From contig NC_035790.1 of assembly GCF_001653235.2 (NCBI RefSeq), positions 2,604,001 through 2,668,000 on the forward strand: 64,000 nucleotides of DNA, given 5' to 3'. This DNA is from Pochonia chlamydosporia 170 (Eukaryota > Ascomycota > Sordariomycetes > Hypocreales > Clavicipitaceae). A program made the translations under genes and the position numbers. Below, in pieces: positions 24,718 to 35,879 of the stretch. The notes beneath the pieces are model-generated. The model was not told where the DNA came from. It saw only the letters and a program-made list of their open reading frames with translations, and searched no databases. Position 1 is the stretch's first letter. Every line of letters starts with the position of its first letter.

Positions 24718-25467
24718 GGGGAGCGTGTGTGCCGGGCGCAGGATTCGGAAACGTTGGTGTTGGAGATGCGCGAGGCGAGGTGGTTGATGGTTGGAGACTA
24801 AATATGTAGCAAAGGTTGGAACCTTGTGTGTGACGAAATACAGCATTGGAGCAAGCAGCTGGCGCTTTGCAGACTATTGGCTGGGGCGAAGCAGAAATAT
24901 GGGGCACAGAACTCAATCAGTCTGGTCACTGAAAGCTCACTTTGACATTTGACATAAATCGACTTGAAGTTAAAGCACGGGCCAACCTTGGACTGAATGG
25001 CTGGGGTCTTTGTCCGTCCCGCCATTGGCCAAGACAGTGACACCACGCAGCTTGGTGGCTTGGCTGACTTTCTGCTGGCCAAAACCATCGTCGTTGAGGC
25101 ATCACCATTTCAGTTCCCTACTTAGAATTAACCACGCCGCCAGTAGCCGCCCGTTCGTCATGGTAGACGCTCAGCTGCTACAAAGTTTCAACGTACCCAG
25201 CGGTCACGGCCACGGTCACGTTCCTGGTTCTTGAGTTCGATCATTGCCAGGTACATAAACTGGCAATTCCCAACGGAAACCGTCCTCCTCCCCTCGACCA
25301 TCCAACCTCTTACACATCTTGACGAGCCCTCAGGCAATCATAACAGTCTCATAGCTGTCTCGATTCAGTCTCGATTCAGTCTCGATTCATTACATCACAT
25401 ACTCCACGACACCAAAGAAGTCAACTAAACCAAACAAACCAAATAAACAACACGGACAACCAACAAT
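24718..25467. promoter_or_regulatory. Divergent promoter between TFG2 and the Elongin A gene
   Basis: This 750 bp separates two head-to-head RNA polymerase II factor genes. Near the Elongin A side there is an exact 11-bp tandem triplet (25357-25389) and AC-rich sequence typical of a fungal 5' UTR. Confidence 0.65.
25357..25389 (+). repeat. 11-bp tandem repeat (GTCTCGATTCA) x3
   Basis: Three exact copies lie about 80 bp upstream of the Elongin A start codon, so probably in its 5' UTR or core promoter. Confidence 0.9.
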
Positions 25468-26679
25468 ATGCCGGTCAAGTCCCTGGTTGACCTTGCGACG
25501 GCGGCCTGCCTGAAGAACCTCAAGGAACTAGGCAGTATAGGAGACTACCTACCTTACGACGCAGTCCGCCACATCCTCCTCAAGATTGACAGCGCACATC
25601 AGCTCCGACAGATTGAGCTCAACTCGCCGCAGATTCAGGGACTCACAGGCGAGATATGGCTGAAGCTCATTGAGAAGGACTTTCCCCTCGAATACAAGGC
25701 CAAGGCGTACAAGCCCCAGAACCCCGACAAATGGTATCGGGTGTGGGCAAAGTACAAGGCGGAACACGATACGGCTCTCCAGGAGAGCGAGGATAAGCTC
25801 AAGAATGCCCTGGCTGGCCTCAAGCAGGACAAGGAGAAGAACACTAGCCGAATCATCGAGAACAAACTTCTTCCCAAGTCCGTCAAGCTGGGAGGCGGAA
25901 AGAAGCTTTTTAGCGGACCGCGCGAGGCTTACTCCAACCACCTGTCCTTTAACTCGGGCAGCCGGACCAAGACTGTGAATGGCGCAAGTGTCATGCGCAA
26001 AGTTCGTCGCGAGGTCAAGGAAATTGCCACCATTCATGGCGCACTCTCCCGCCCCATGAATACACCCACCCGTGTTTCGCAGATGAAGAAGGCCCCGGAA
26101 TCCATGGTCAACGATTACCGCCGATCATCTCAACCACAGTATCGTCCAACTGCTGTGTCTCCTGAGCCGCCATCTGCCATGGCCGAGCATGAGGAGCGTG
26201 CCACCTTCATATCGGACGAGGAAGAGGATGATGACGTCTTTGATGATGATGAGATGTCCAAGCTGCCAACCAGACCGGCAAAGCCAGTCAAGAAGCCAGT
26301 TGCGCAGTCTGCGGCTACGTCGCTGCTGAAGAGAAAGCCGCAGGCGCCTTCGTCATCTTCGACCACCGTGAAGCGCGTGTCTGCTCCCGCGGCAGCATCC
26401 AGCCCAGTCAAGCGCTCCTCAAGCCTAGCAAACAAGTTTAAGCGCCCGGTGGTCAAGTCTCCGCCACAATCACCACCATCACCACCGAGATCTCAAGCAA
26501 AGTCGTCCGCAATTCACCAAAGCAACTCTGCTCAACGCGCAGAAGTACCGTCACCACCACTACCTGCCACAGCAGGATCATCGTCACCACCATCTGCGGA
26601 GTCTCTGCCTGCTCCTCCACAGATCGTATCACGAAAGCGCAAGGCTGTGGATATTTTCATGAGGCCTAAAAAGCGATAA
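25468..26679 (+). CDS. Elongin-A family protein (RNA polymerase II elongation factor SIII subunit A)
   Basis: A single exon of 403 aa. Residues 1-115 match the Elongin A F-box-like domain: MPVKSLVDLATAACLKN, DYLPYDAVRHILLKIDSAHQLRQIELNSPQIQGLTGEIWLKLI, then KWYRVWAKYK. The remaining part is Ser/Pro/Lys-rich and disordered, with acidic SDEEEDDDVFDDDE and a basic end, RKRKAVDIFMRPKKR, that could act as a nuclear signal. With Elongin C it stimulates elongation and can form a Cullin-type ligase that removes stalled polymerase. It sits head to head with the TFIIF beta gene. Confidence 0.9.
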   Translation: MPVKSLVDLATAACLKNLKELGSIGDYLPYDAVRHILLKIDSAHQLRQIELNSPQIQGLTGEIWLKLIEKDFPLEYKAKAYKPQNPDKWYRVWAKYKAEHDTALQESEDKLKNALAGLKQDKEKNTSRIIENKLLPKSVKLGGGKKLFSGPREAYSNHLSFNSGSRTKTVNGASVMRKVRREVKEIATIHGALSRPMNTPTRVSQMKKAPESMVNDYRRSSQPQYRPTAVSPEPPSAMAEHEERATFISDEEEDDDVFDDDEMSKLPTRPAKPVKKPVAQSAATSLLKRKPQAPSSSSTTVKRVSAPAAASSPVKRSSSLANKFKRPVVKSPPQSPPSPPRSQAKSSAIHQSNSAQRAEVPSPPLPATAGSSSPPSAESLPAPPQIVSRKRKAVDIFMRPKKR

Positions 26680-27094
26680 TCAACCACAGAAGTTGATGGC
26701 ATTGGCTGCGCTTTGCATCTTGTATAACAATGCTTGTTTTTAAATTTGGAGTTTTATGGACATTACATCGGCGTTGGAGGCACAATATTGGAGGCTAGAA
26801 AGCCGCATATGAAATGCATATGAAGGGACTGAAACATGCATCATTACATCTGGAAGTTGGGAGGACAAGTGTTTTAGAATGGTAGAGTCTTGGGAACCAG
26901 CGATTTTGCCTAGAGAGATCATGCGGCATAATAAATCACTTGTTAGTGGTGCACACTGTTTAGTTTATCATGTTCTTGGCTTCATCAATAGACAATCGTC
27001 TACGTTATTGTAATGAATAGCATCCTCCGGATGTCAACTCCGCAGGGTTAATCCGCCCCTCGTCTATGGTAATCAAATTTTCCCCTCGCGCCTT
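26680..27094. other. Convergent 3' flank between Elongin A and RUB1
   Basis: This 415 bp AT-rich stretch holds the 3' ends of two convergent transcripts. No gene is seen. Confidence 0.6.
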
Positions 27095-27518
27095 TTAGCA
27101 TCCTCCTCTCAGAGCAAGCACCAAGTGCAACGTATCTCCAGCAACGAGGTTGTAGTCGGCAGCCGACTTGTCATCGGTCCTACACCTGGTTAGCCATTTC
27201 ACTGTTCCAGTTCCGGTTTTTCGTAGGAGTCGGAGGGTCGTACATTTGCTTTCCTCCGTGAATCAGACGCTGTTGAACGGGGGGGATACCCTCCTTCTCT
27301 TCGACCTTTTCCTTGATTTGCGAGACCTATCCTTTGTAAGCTCGTTTCGAATCTTGCCGTCGCGTTTGTACTATTATCGTTTGAGGGCGGGTTGGTTTCA
27401 CACCTTGTAGTCGCTTTCAATATCCAACTCAATCTCCTTGCCGGTCAGGGTTCGCACTCTGCAGTCGTTAGCTTGGCTGGAGCTTGCGGATGGCGGGGTT
27501 GACGTACTTGATCAACAT
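27095..27518 (-). CDS. RUB1: NEDD8/Rub1 ubiquitin-like modifier, four small exons
   Basis: Exons 27508-27518 (11 nt), 27404-27458, 27244-27326 and 27095-27179 give 77 aa. Introns are 27459-27507 (GTACGT), 27327-27403 (GTGTGA...ATAG) and 27180-27243 (GTACGA...TGTAG). The assembled protein begins [19 protein letters not shown], continues [19 protein letters not shown] and [19 protein letters not shown], and ends [11 protein letters not shown]. Ala at position 72 (ALRGG) separates NEDD8 from ubiquitin (RLRGG). A single Cys after GlyGly must be removed before conjugation to cullins through the Uba3-Ubc12 pathway. No exon is long enough to stand out as an open frame. The gene is identified only by splicing. 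Confidence 0.9.
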
Positions 27519-27909
27519 GGTGGCGGTTGTATGGCTCTACGTGAGAGGCGAAACGGATGGGAGGTAAACTATGGGTGAAGAAAGAGTACGAGACTTGTCG
27601 TGTGTGAGACGGGCGTTTAATTTCGTGGAAGCTGCAAGGCTGATGATGTTGGAGGAAAAGTACGAGGTCCTGGTGGGTTGATGAGCTGCGTTTGGATGTG
27701 TGGTGGTCTGGTTGCTCATGCGGGGCACAAGGCGGCGTCAGATGGCAAACTGTCAGTGTGGATTTAGACCTTTCAACTCCCGCTCACAGGACAGCTCTTA
27801 TCAATTGATCGACTTCATCAAAGAATTCTTTGTACAATTTATAATCTATCAACATAACGCAAATCTATCAACAGTCTATTCATGAATTACGCAAGCAAAC
27901 GGCCATTTC
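27519..27909. promoter_or_regulatory. RUB1 promoter and S33-peptidase 3' flank
   Basis: This 391 bp lies between two minus-strand genes. No other frame is supported. Confidence 0.55.
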
Positions 27910-29714
27910 CTAGCTCGACCCCAGTTCCTTAAGCACCTCATCCCAGCCATCCTCGCCAGAAAGCAAAGGAACCTTGACATCGCACTTTGTTCCCTTTTGT
28001 GGCATTGTTCCATTGACAAAATACGACCGGATAGCCTTTGCCGTGCACAGAGAGGCCTGCATCAAACTATCATGCTGCACATTGTTAGCCCAGGACACCT
28101 CGTCACTTAGAAAACGGCAAACTCACCCCATACGAGTCGTGCTGCAGCAGCACACTGCCCTTGAACGTCTCGGTGACATTCTTTGCGGAAACCAGCGGTG
28201 TAACTGGATCATGCGTATTTCCAATCACCAACACTGGGTTCTTGGACGTGACGTTAAAGTCGCCCATGTACCGCTCCTTGGCCGGTAGTGTCCACTGCGC
28301 GCATCGGGCGACGACGGTATCGGCATAGTCTCCGAAGAAGCGACTCTTCTTGTGACGGCCCTCGAATACGGGCATCATTTCAGTCAGGTTGTTTATGTGG
28401 ACGCGGACATCGCTGCACTTGATACCGTACTGTGATTCCTGGTCCTGTCTGGCTGCTGCCTCGCTGCGTTTGGCGTTGCTGCCGGAGCTGCTGCTATCAC
28501 CTCCCATGCCGGGAATGCAAAACTGGAGATTGGGATTCGTATTACTACCGGTCATTAGAGCAGCAATACACTTTGCAGTGTTTTGCCACGTAAAGGGCGT
28601 GTAGAGCTGACGGAAAATGGCGGCAGAGATGAGACTGTAGTCGACGAGAATTCCGCCTCCAGGCGTGCCAGGTGCGGGAATGCCAATGGGATCGGACTTG
28701 AGCTTTTGGAAGAGTTGGTAGATGGACTCTTCCAGCTGGGCGGCCGTCTGATTCTTTCCCATGGGGCATGCCTTGGGGTTGGAGATGCAGCCCTTGACGA
28801 AGCCCTTCATGACATTGTCCGTATCGGAGAGAAGTTCCGTCTCCCTAAGTGCAGAGTGTTAGTTACCATTGGACGATGACATTTCCGCGGACCATCATAC
28901 TTGTTCTCGTAATACTCGAATGGGTTGACGACACCATCGAGGATGACCTTGTCAACCTTGTCGGGGAACATGGCCACGGCAGTCGAGCCAAGCAGTGTGC
29001 CGTACGAGACACCCCAGAATCGGAGCATGCCGTCTTCGCCAAGAGCGTCTACAATCTGCATCATGTCGCGAACCACAAACGCCGTTCCGATGAGGTTGCC
29101 CGTCTCGTTCTGTGCAGCATGGCAGTCGGCGGCGAAGAAGCCGGATTTTTCCCAAGCGAAGCCGAGGGCCACGTTGGACGAATTACCGGCAATGGCTTGT
29201 GATGATGCAGCGCGGAGGATATCGTTGGGGTAGCAAGAGAATGGAAGGGTTTTGCCCGTTCCTCTGGTCGAGAGTTAGTCTTGTTGAACTCAGGTATCAT
29301 GGGCATCCTTACCTTGGAACTACATTGATGAGATGATGACCACCGCCCGTTGCACTGTCAAGGTCAGCAGAAGCACGAGGTAATACTGTGCGACGCAACA
29401 TACGCCTGCATCCGCTTAGCAAAGTAAGCCATGTCTTCAACGCCATCAGCTCCGGGTCCGCCAAAGTTGAGCAGGATGCTCTTTGAATTCTTGGTCTTTT
29501 GCTTTGCAGGTGCTCGCTGCATTTGTATCTGCAGAGTAGCATTGCCAGTCTTGTCCGTATAGTCAAGCGGCACTGTCAAGGTACCACATTCTAATGGAAC
29601 AGAAGCGTTGGCAATTTTGCAGGGAGTCCATTTTATGGAGTTTTGTGAGCGTTGGGCGAGGGGAGTAGCATGAGCTGTGGCAGCCAAGAGTAATGAGGGT
29701 AGTAGTAGATGCAT
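27910..29714 (-). CDS. Secreted S33-type serine peptidase/alpha-beta hydrolase (TAP-like C-terminus)
   Basis: Five exons: 29404-29714, 29313-29354, 28901-29263, 28127-28844 and 27910-28074, giving 532 aa. A signal peptide (MHLLLPSLLLAATAHATPLA) is present. The alpha/beta-hydrolase core has the oxyanion motif LNFGGPGADGVE, the nucleophile elbow GVSYGT (Ser near residue 206), the acid in VIGNTHDPVTP and the catalytic His in HDSYGHDS, which spans the exon 4/5 junction. The C-terminal Cys-containing segment fits the TAP-like domain of tripeptidyl aminopeptidases. Several N-glycosylation sequons support secretion. It likely removes N-terminal peptides extracellularly. Exon 2 is only 42 nt. Confidence 0.88.
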
Positions 29715-31359
29715 GTTGGAGATGTGTATGTTGTGAGATGGACGACTCAATAAAAGTGAATGTGATGAGTGTCAACAGCTACTTTATATAAATTCCATTC
29801 CACTTTCATCTTTGAGTTTGTTTATTTTGGGATTCGTCAGATCGACGGTCGGCAGCTTACACTCAGCCTCGACGTCCCAAGGCCCCAAGGTAGGGGTCTC
29901 GGCATGATGTCAGGGTTGGACATCTGGAAGTTTAAGCATGAGATCCACAGGGCGGCATGGACTACCGTATTGGGCAGATGGGTGGATGTGACCAGACATC
30001 TGGAAGTATTGCATTTGTTAGGGCAGTGAACTGGAAATGAGGACTGATATTGTTCCATATCGTGGAAGTAGGTAGTAAACTGTCTGGTAGTTTGTGTACA
30101 AGAAATCAGTCAATAAATTGCTTCGTGCTGAGTGAAGCTCACACTGGACCTGACTCTATCATGCTCGCTACCTGGGCACGTACATGTTACTCAACTGGCA
30201 GTTGTTGGTGGTACATGAGCATTGAAAGTGAATTTACTATAAAACAAAAGAGTGTGATGTCATTGAAGGCTCTATTGCCTTATTTTCTGTAGACTTGACA
30301 AGTTTATTGTGTCTGTTGTGGAAGTGGTGAATTGGACATGGCATGGCATTGCAGATCTGCTGAGTGGCGTAGAGTATGATGGGCGGCACCATCGCCATCG
30401 GCATCACTCCGCCGTAAGTGTCGCCGGGCTCCGATGCCAGCGAGGTTGACGTAGGTGTACTGCTTGTTGGTGACTTACTTTTATTTTATTTCTTTTAATT
30501 GACGGGCCAGCCAAGGCATATGTGATGATTTGCGTATTATACTTGACATTGAACGAAGTGTGATATGAAGGGTACACATGCAGAAGTATGTACCTACCTA
30601 GGTAGGTACCTAGGGCAGGCACCTACAGGCAGTGCGGTCAACCTGGCTCTTCCGCCAGCTGTATGCCAGCTGCACATGTGCAAAACTAAACTGCCAACAT
30701 TGAAACATTGAATCCAAAGACCAACATTGAAACGCCGGGACAGTCTGGTTCATAGTACACCTCACTCCTCCATCTAAGCCCCATCACAACTTCACCACCA
30801 ACAATGAATTAAACACCAAGACGGCAAACGTCTACCGCTCAGCGGAGCCCGTCTCTAATTAAACACAGCCTGACATCATGGCCCAGCGCGCCACCGATTC
30901 CCGAAATGGCACAATGTGTCGCCCTGTGGACCTTCATCACCACGCTTGCACCAGGTTGCACAGCTTCAAGCTTCTCCAGAGGATCCTCGGTGGCTGAGGC
31001 AGTGGACCCTGGCCGAAGATCTGATCTCTTTCGGACACAATCTGACAGGGTACAGAATCCCACTTCACCATTACCAACACCAAGTCAGTCACCTTGAATG
31101 CTGGCCTCGTTCATCGTAGCCGCATCAATCTGACAACGCCACACCATCATCTGCTCTTACTTCAACTTCAGCCTTACAGAATGGCTTGCCCGTGTCGTCA
31201 CGGCGGTCCATGTTTCCTGATTCGGACTGGACCCTGAAACTGATCAAAATCGACCACAACAAGATGCCAAGACATGTATAAAGAGCCAAGATGTCCCTTG
31301 ATAATGGGGGCTAAAGTCAATCAAGATTCAAGAGACAAATCAAACACCAATTCAGTATC
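29715..31359. promoter_or_regulatory. Divergent region between the S33 peptidase and RTA1 genes (1.6 kb)
   Basis: This contains the promoters of two divergently transcribed accessory genes. It includes a perfect 20-bp palindrome at 30590-30609 and a duplicated ACATTGAAAC word near 30700-30735. Short frames show no domains. Confidence 0.55.
30590..30609. repeat. 20-bp perfect palindrome of CTACCTAGGTAG type
   Basis: The arms GTACCTACCT and AGGTAGGTAC are exact inverse complements. Further TACCTAGG and CACCTAC words follow. A related 12-bp repeat lies on the other side of the RTA1 gene at 32609-32644. Confidence 0.9.
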
Positions 31360-32446
31360 ATGGACGGCAAATATGGTAAGACGCCAATCATACCTTGAAA
31401 TCTCTGCCAATCTAACATAGAAGTCAGTGGACGGAAGTGCCTGGTTCTACGAACCCAACAAGATAGCCCCCATCGTCTTCACCGTTGCCTTTGGCATCTC
31501 AACCATTCTTCACTTCTGGCAATGCATGTACGTTCATCATCATCCTCCACCCATTCATCAACCACCTCTAACAACACGCAGTAAATACAGCAGCTTCAAA
31601 ATCACCGCCCTCCACCCCTTTGCCTGCGTCCTCTTCACCGTCGGCTTCGCCCTGCGAGAAGTAGGCGCCCACCACTACAAGCAGACGGTGCCTTACATCG
31701 TCAGCACCATCCTCATCTACTCGGCGCCGCCCATTCTCGAGCTCGCCAACTTTCACGTCCTGGGCCGTATTCTCTACTACGTGCCCTACCATGCTCCGCT
31801 CCACCCCGGCCGGACACTCACCACCTTTGGCTCGCTCTCCTTTGTCGTCGAGGTCCTCAACGGCCTCGGCATTGCGTGGGTTGCCCAGCCCACTGTCAAG
31901 GAGAACCTGCACAATGTCGGACACGGCCTCCTCAAGGCGTCATTGCTTCTGCAGCTATTCGTCATCGTCTTGTTTCTCGGCACGGCAGGCACCTTTCACT
32001 ACCGTTGCGCCCGGGGCGGCGTCCTCACAAGGGCTACCAGGTTCCCCCTCGTCACTATGTACACCTCTTCGCTGCTGGTTTTTGTGCGATGCGTGTACCG
32101 CACCGTCGAGTACTTTAGCTCCGAGTCCATGTATGGCGCCAAGTCGGTGGATGAGCTGAATGCCTTGAGCCCGATTATCCGCTACGAGTGGTTCTTCTAT
32201 GTGTTTGAGGCGTCGCTCATGCTAGTGAATGAGGGACTTTGGAACGTGATGCATCCGAGGAGGTTTCTTCCTAGGGATTATCACGTGTATTTGGCAAAGG
32301 ATGGCAAGACGGAGCTCCAGGGTCCGGGCTGGGAGGATGAAAGAGGGTTTTTGATGACAATGATTGATCCATTGGGATGTATGGATAGGGGTAAGAAGGA
32401 GGCGCCGTTTTGGGAGACGGATGGAATCGGGAAGCCTGGGAATTGA
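31360..32446 (+). CDS. RTA1-family seven-helix membrane protein
   Basis: Exons 31360-31375, 31428-31527 and 31582-32446 give 326 aa. Introns are 31376-31427 (GTAAGA...GTCAG) and 31528-31581 (GTACGT...GCAG, 54 nt, frame-neutral and therefore easily missed). The RTA1/lipid-translocating-exporter features are: N-terminal YEPNKIAPIVFTVAFGISTILHFWQC, TVGFALREVGAHH, YIVSTILIYSAPPILELANFHVLGRI, FVRCVYRTVEYFSSESMYGAKSVDE, ending YEWFFYVFEASLMLVNEGLWNVMHP. About seven helices are expected. Yeast relatives (Rta1, Rsb1) are linked to aminocholesterol resistance and sphingoid-base export. The substrate here is unknown. Confidence 0.9.
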
Positions 32447-33060
32447 GTCAACGGGAGTTTGTAGAGCAAAGATAGACTGTATATTTGTGTGGAATTACTA
32501 GCTCATTCAGTGCATTTGCTGAAGTGTATGAGTACTTAAGTATATCCATTCTGTCCAATATGGGTAGTGATGCTGAAATATCTATGTTTGTTGACCGCGA
32601 AATGTCAACTACCTAGATATCTACCTAGATATCTACCTAGGTAGATCAATGATACTAGATGCAATTAGAAATAGTACACGACAAGTATTACGGCGTAGCA
32701 AGTCTGGTGCACAATGTTGCTGTGCCATGTAGTCAACACCACTGACACGCCAACTTCACCCATCATCTGAGGTCAACAGACTCTGTGCATCAATTATCCC
32801 AAAAACTTATTTCATTTCACATTTCATTTCTCTGTACCGAAAGCCAACCGACGTCATTTGACCCCTCAGCTGCCCGTTGCTTCGCTCCAACCAATACCGC
32901 CACCAGCTGACACCACACCCGGGCTGTGCATGCAGCTCAAGGCGACCACCCAAGCTTCAGGCAGCGTCCAAGCGAACTAACTCATCAAAAACTCCATTTA
33001 TCACTTCAATTTCAATTCACTCTATATCCAGATATCGTCGAAATTTCGTCAAAAAGCAAC
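32447..33060. other. Intergenic: RTA1 3' flank and response-regulator promoter
   Basis: This 614 bp includes the 12-bp tandem repeat at 32609-32644 and AC/TC-rich sequence just before the next start codon. No gene is seen. Confidence 0.6.
32609..32644. repeat. 12-bp tandem repeat, CTACCTAGATAT x2 plus CTACCTAGGTAG
   Basis: Three head-to-tail units are present. The last is itself palindromic and matches the core of the palindrome at 30590-30609. Confidence 0.9.
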
Positions 33061-34102
33061 ATGAGTCTGTCAAATGCAACTCCTACCATCACAATCACCA
33101 CACCACAACCCGCAAACTCAACCCTCTACGCCCGCCTCATCAGCTACCAAGCCAACGGCGATGCCGGCCTCCAAGACATAGCAACACCATGGATCCCCGT
33201 GGACGATCAAAGCACGTCTGCCTCAGATGAAGCCAGTATCCAACAACTCGCAGATAGTCTCATTTCTGCATACACGGATGACTTGCGGTTCGTCAAAGGC
33301 CCCATCCAGCTGTGTATAAGCCCGCTCGACGAAGCACCCAACAACCATATTTCCATGCCATCTGGCACCACGGAGACCTTAACTGACCCGTAAGGTAAAC
33401 TACCCAATCTATCACACAGCACAACTCACATAATCCAGCATAACGGCCGGCCAACTCGTCGCCAGCCTCACAAAATGGATCTCCCGCTGGCGCTCCTGGC
33501 AGCACTCCTCCTGCATCCACTCAGCCCTCATATCCGCAGAACCATCCATCACGGCCAGTGGCCCCGTCACATCCCTTGAACGCGCCGCCGACCCTGCCCG
33601 CCTCCAGAGGACGTGTAATCCCAGAAAACACCCCGAGCTATGGGTAAATCCATCCAGTGTCAGAGATGAAGAGCCATGGGTCTCTCCCAACCCCGACCCG
33701 CGGGCTATCCTCATCGCAGAGGACAACCAGATTAACTGTATAGTTTTATGCAAGATGTTGTTCAAGCTGGGTGTGAATTTCAAGATTGCAGAAAACGGCC
33801 AAGAGGCATTTGATGAGTACACGCGCGATCCGGAGCGGTATTGGTGCGTGTTTATGGATCTGAGCATGCCGGTTGTGGACGGGTATACGTCCTCGCGCTG
33901 GATAAGGGAGTTTGAAAAGGAACGGGGGTTGGAGCCGTGTGTCTTGGTAAGGATGCATTACGGACCGGTGGAGGATGGGCCGAGAGCAGATGTGTTTGAT
34001 TACTTTTTGGATAAGCCCATTATGATGAGTAGGATCTCGGGGATTTTAAACGCAGAGAAGGAGAGGGAATTGCGGAGGGCTGGCTGTATTGGGAGTGGTT
34101 AA
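33061..34102 (+). CDS. Orphan response-regulator protein (single CheY-like receiver domain)
   Basis: Exons 33061-33389 and 33439-34102, with intron 33390-33438 (GTAAGG...TCCAG), give 330 aa. Residues 1-195 have no recognised domain. Residues ~198-320 form a receiver: the acidic pair in AILIAEDNQIN, the phospho-acceptor Asp in VFMDLSMPVVDGY (near 248) and the conserved Lys in YFLDKPI (near 301). The position that is normally Thr/Ser in the switch strand (usually IIALTA) reads VLVRMH, so the usual hydroxyl residue is missing. There is no kinase, HPt or DNA-binding domain and no resemblance to Ssk1, Skn7 or Rim15 layouts. It may accept phosphate from a hybrid kinase, or act as a phosphorylation-independent decoy. 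Confidence 0.8.
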
Positions 34103-34269
34103 GGTAGTAAACGAGGACATGGATCAGAGACAGACACTGGTAGAAGATGTATGTTGCTTCTACAAATATATGACTATAGTACAATTCCGTCTGTCAAGAC
34201 TATTCAGTGGAGAGATTGTCCATCTGACATTTTACTGTCCCCGTCACCAGACATGAGCGGCCGGGCGAA

Positions 34270-35312
34270 TTATTTCTTCTCCTCTCCCTCAAACACGTTC
34301 AGCCCCAAACCATCCGCATCGAGCATCAGCCTGTTCTTGGAACCAGATTCCTGCAGCTGCTGCGCAATCAGACGGGCATTCTCAATCTTCTTGAGCTCAA
34401 CGTAAGCCTTGCTCTTCTTGATAGCCTCGCCAATGAGCTCGGCGGATCGTGCTTCACCCTGTGCCTTGACAACCATGGCCTGCTTCTCCTGTCTGGCCTT
34501 GTCGACCACGAAGGCGGCTCGCTGTGCTTCTTGCTGGGCGACTTGCTTGGCTTCGACGGCGGCGGTGAATTCCGGTGAGAAGGCGAGATGCTGGTGTGGC
34601 AGGTTAGCATGATACTAGTCACATTTTCAAAACAAGTAAAAACATACCGTGAGGGAAACGTCATCAAGGAGAATGTTGAATCGGGCCGCTCGCTTGGACA
34701 AGTTCTCTCTCACAAGCTTGGCAACCATCTCTCGCTGGGTAATGAGCTGACTAGCATTGAACTGGGCCACCACGCTCTTGAGCACCTCGTTCACAATCGA
34801 GGGCAGCACACGCTCGTCATAGTCAGCGCCGAGGGTTCTGTAAATCTGCGGCAGAGCCTCCACCTGTGGTCTCGACAGCACACGGCAGGTAATGTTGACC
34901 ATTTGCAAATCCTTGGTACCCGTCAAGGAGGCGACGTTTCTGGGCTTTGCTCGCACATCGTAGACGATGGGGGTTTCAAACCAGGGGATGTTGATGTGAG
35001 TGCCTGTGATGATACTGTCAGCCGTTGTGTTGAGATGCCGTCCCACGTGGTCCTACCTTCGCTGTAAATCTCCTTGCTCACACCATTTATCCTTCTGTAT
35101 TTGATCGCACGATGGCCACCGTCCACGTTGAAGAGCGAATTCGACAGCACCCACGCACCACCGGCAAGCAAGACACCTCCAATCAATGCACCACCTGCTC
35201 CTCGAGGAACCTGGGGAGGGCCACCACCCGGCCGGCCGCCGTATCCGCCGCGCGATTGCATCTGACGCAGACGGCGCATCGCCTCTTCTTGCCAGTTGTT
35301 CTGTCCAGACAT
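34270..35312 (-). CDS. PHB2: Prohibitin-2
   Basis: Exons 35057-35312, 34648-35003 and 34270-34590 give 310 aa, the normal length. Introns are 35004-35056 (GTAGGA...ACAG) and 34591-34647 (GTATGT...CCAG). An N-terminal Gly/Arg-rich segment leads into a membrane anchor ([20 protein letters not shown]). The SPFH domain follows: [68 protein letters not shown] long coiled coil comes next ([18 protein letters not shown], then [11 protein letters not shown]). With Phb1 it forms the ring scaffold of the mitochondrial inner membrane, supporting cristae, respiratory complexes and m-AAA protease control. Confidence 0.95.
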
Positions 35313-35879
35313 GATTTCGATGGAGTTGATGAACCGGTGTTGTTGCGTCGGCGAGAAATTGGCCAACAAGCAGCGAGGTTGGAGGTCGTCACACCAGGTC
35401 TGCCTGGGTCGTTCGGAGCTGTGGAAAGCTGGTGCTGACTGATCCGAAATTTTGGCGGTATCTGCGAGTCGGCGCTAGTACAAATTGGGATGCCAACACA
35501 GCTTCCACCCTGGAGCTCCTGATGTAAACTTGTACATGGCTTTATTTTGATCGTTCGATTCGACATTCGATTGCATAAATCTCATCAAACGGCCCTCTGT
35601 TCATCTACAATCTGTGGGGTTCAGTCATTCACAGTCAGCGTCAGATTTCGACCTTCATGTTGTATGGACTCAATTAGACTTCTATGTACAGACGATAACG
35701 CAGGCAACGAATCCAACTTGCACCGTCGAGGACAACACACGCCTCTTTTTGCCTTGAACCTCTCATTACAACTCTTCAAATGCCCCCTACCCAATGTACA
35801 TTACATCATAAGCTTGTTCACGCAGAGACCAAACAACAAGGAAACGCCCGGCCGACACTCACAGGATGCAACGAAGCCC
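35313..35879. other. Intergenic: PHB2 promoter and methyltransferase-gene 3' flank
   Basis: This 567 bp lies between two minus-strand genes. The frame at 35547-36224 on the plus strand is antisense to the methyltransferase gene and is not supported. Confidence 0.55.

Noticed and set aside
24718..24846. Longer TFIIF beta start at 24846
   Set aside because: The 43 added residues are not family-like. The ATG at 24717 begins a normal acidic N-terminus.
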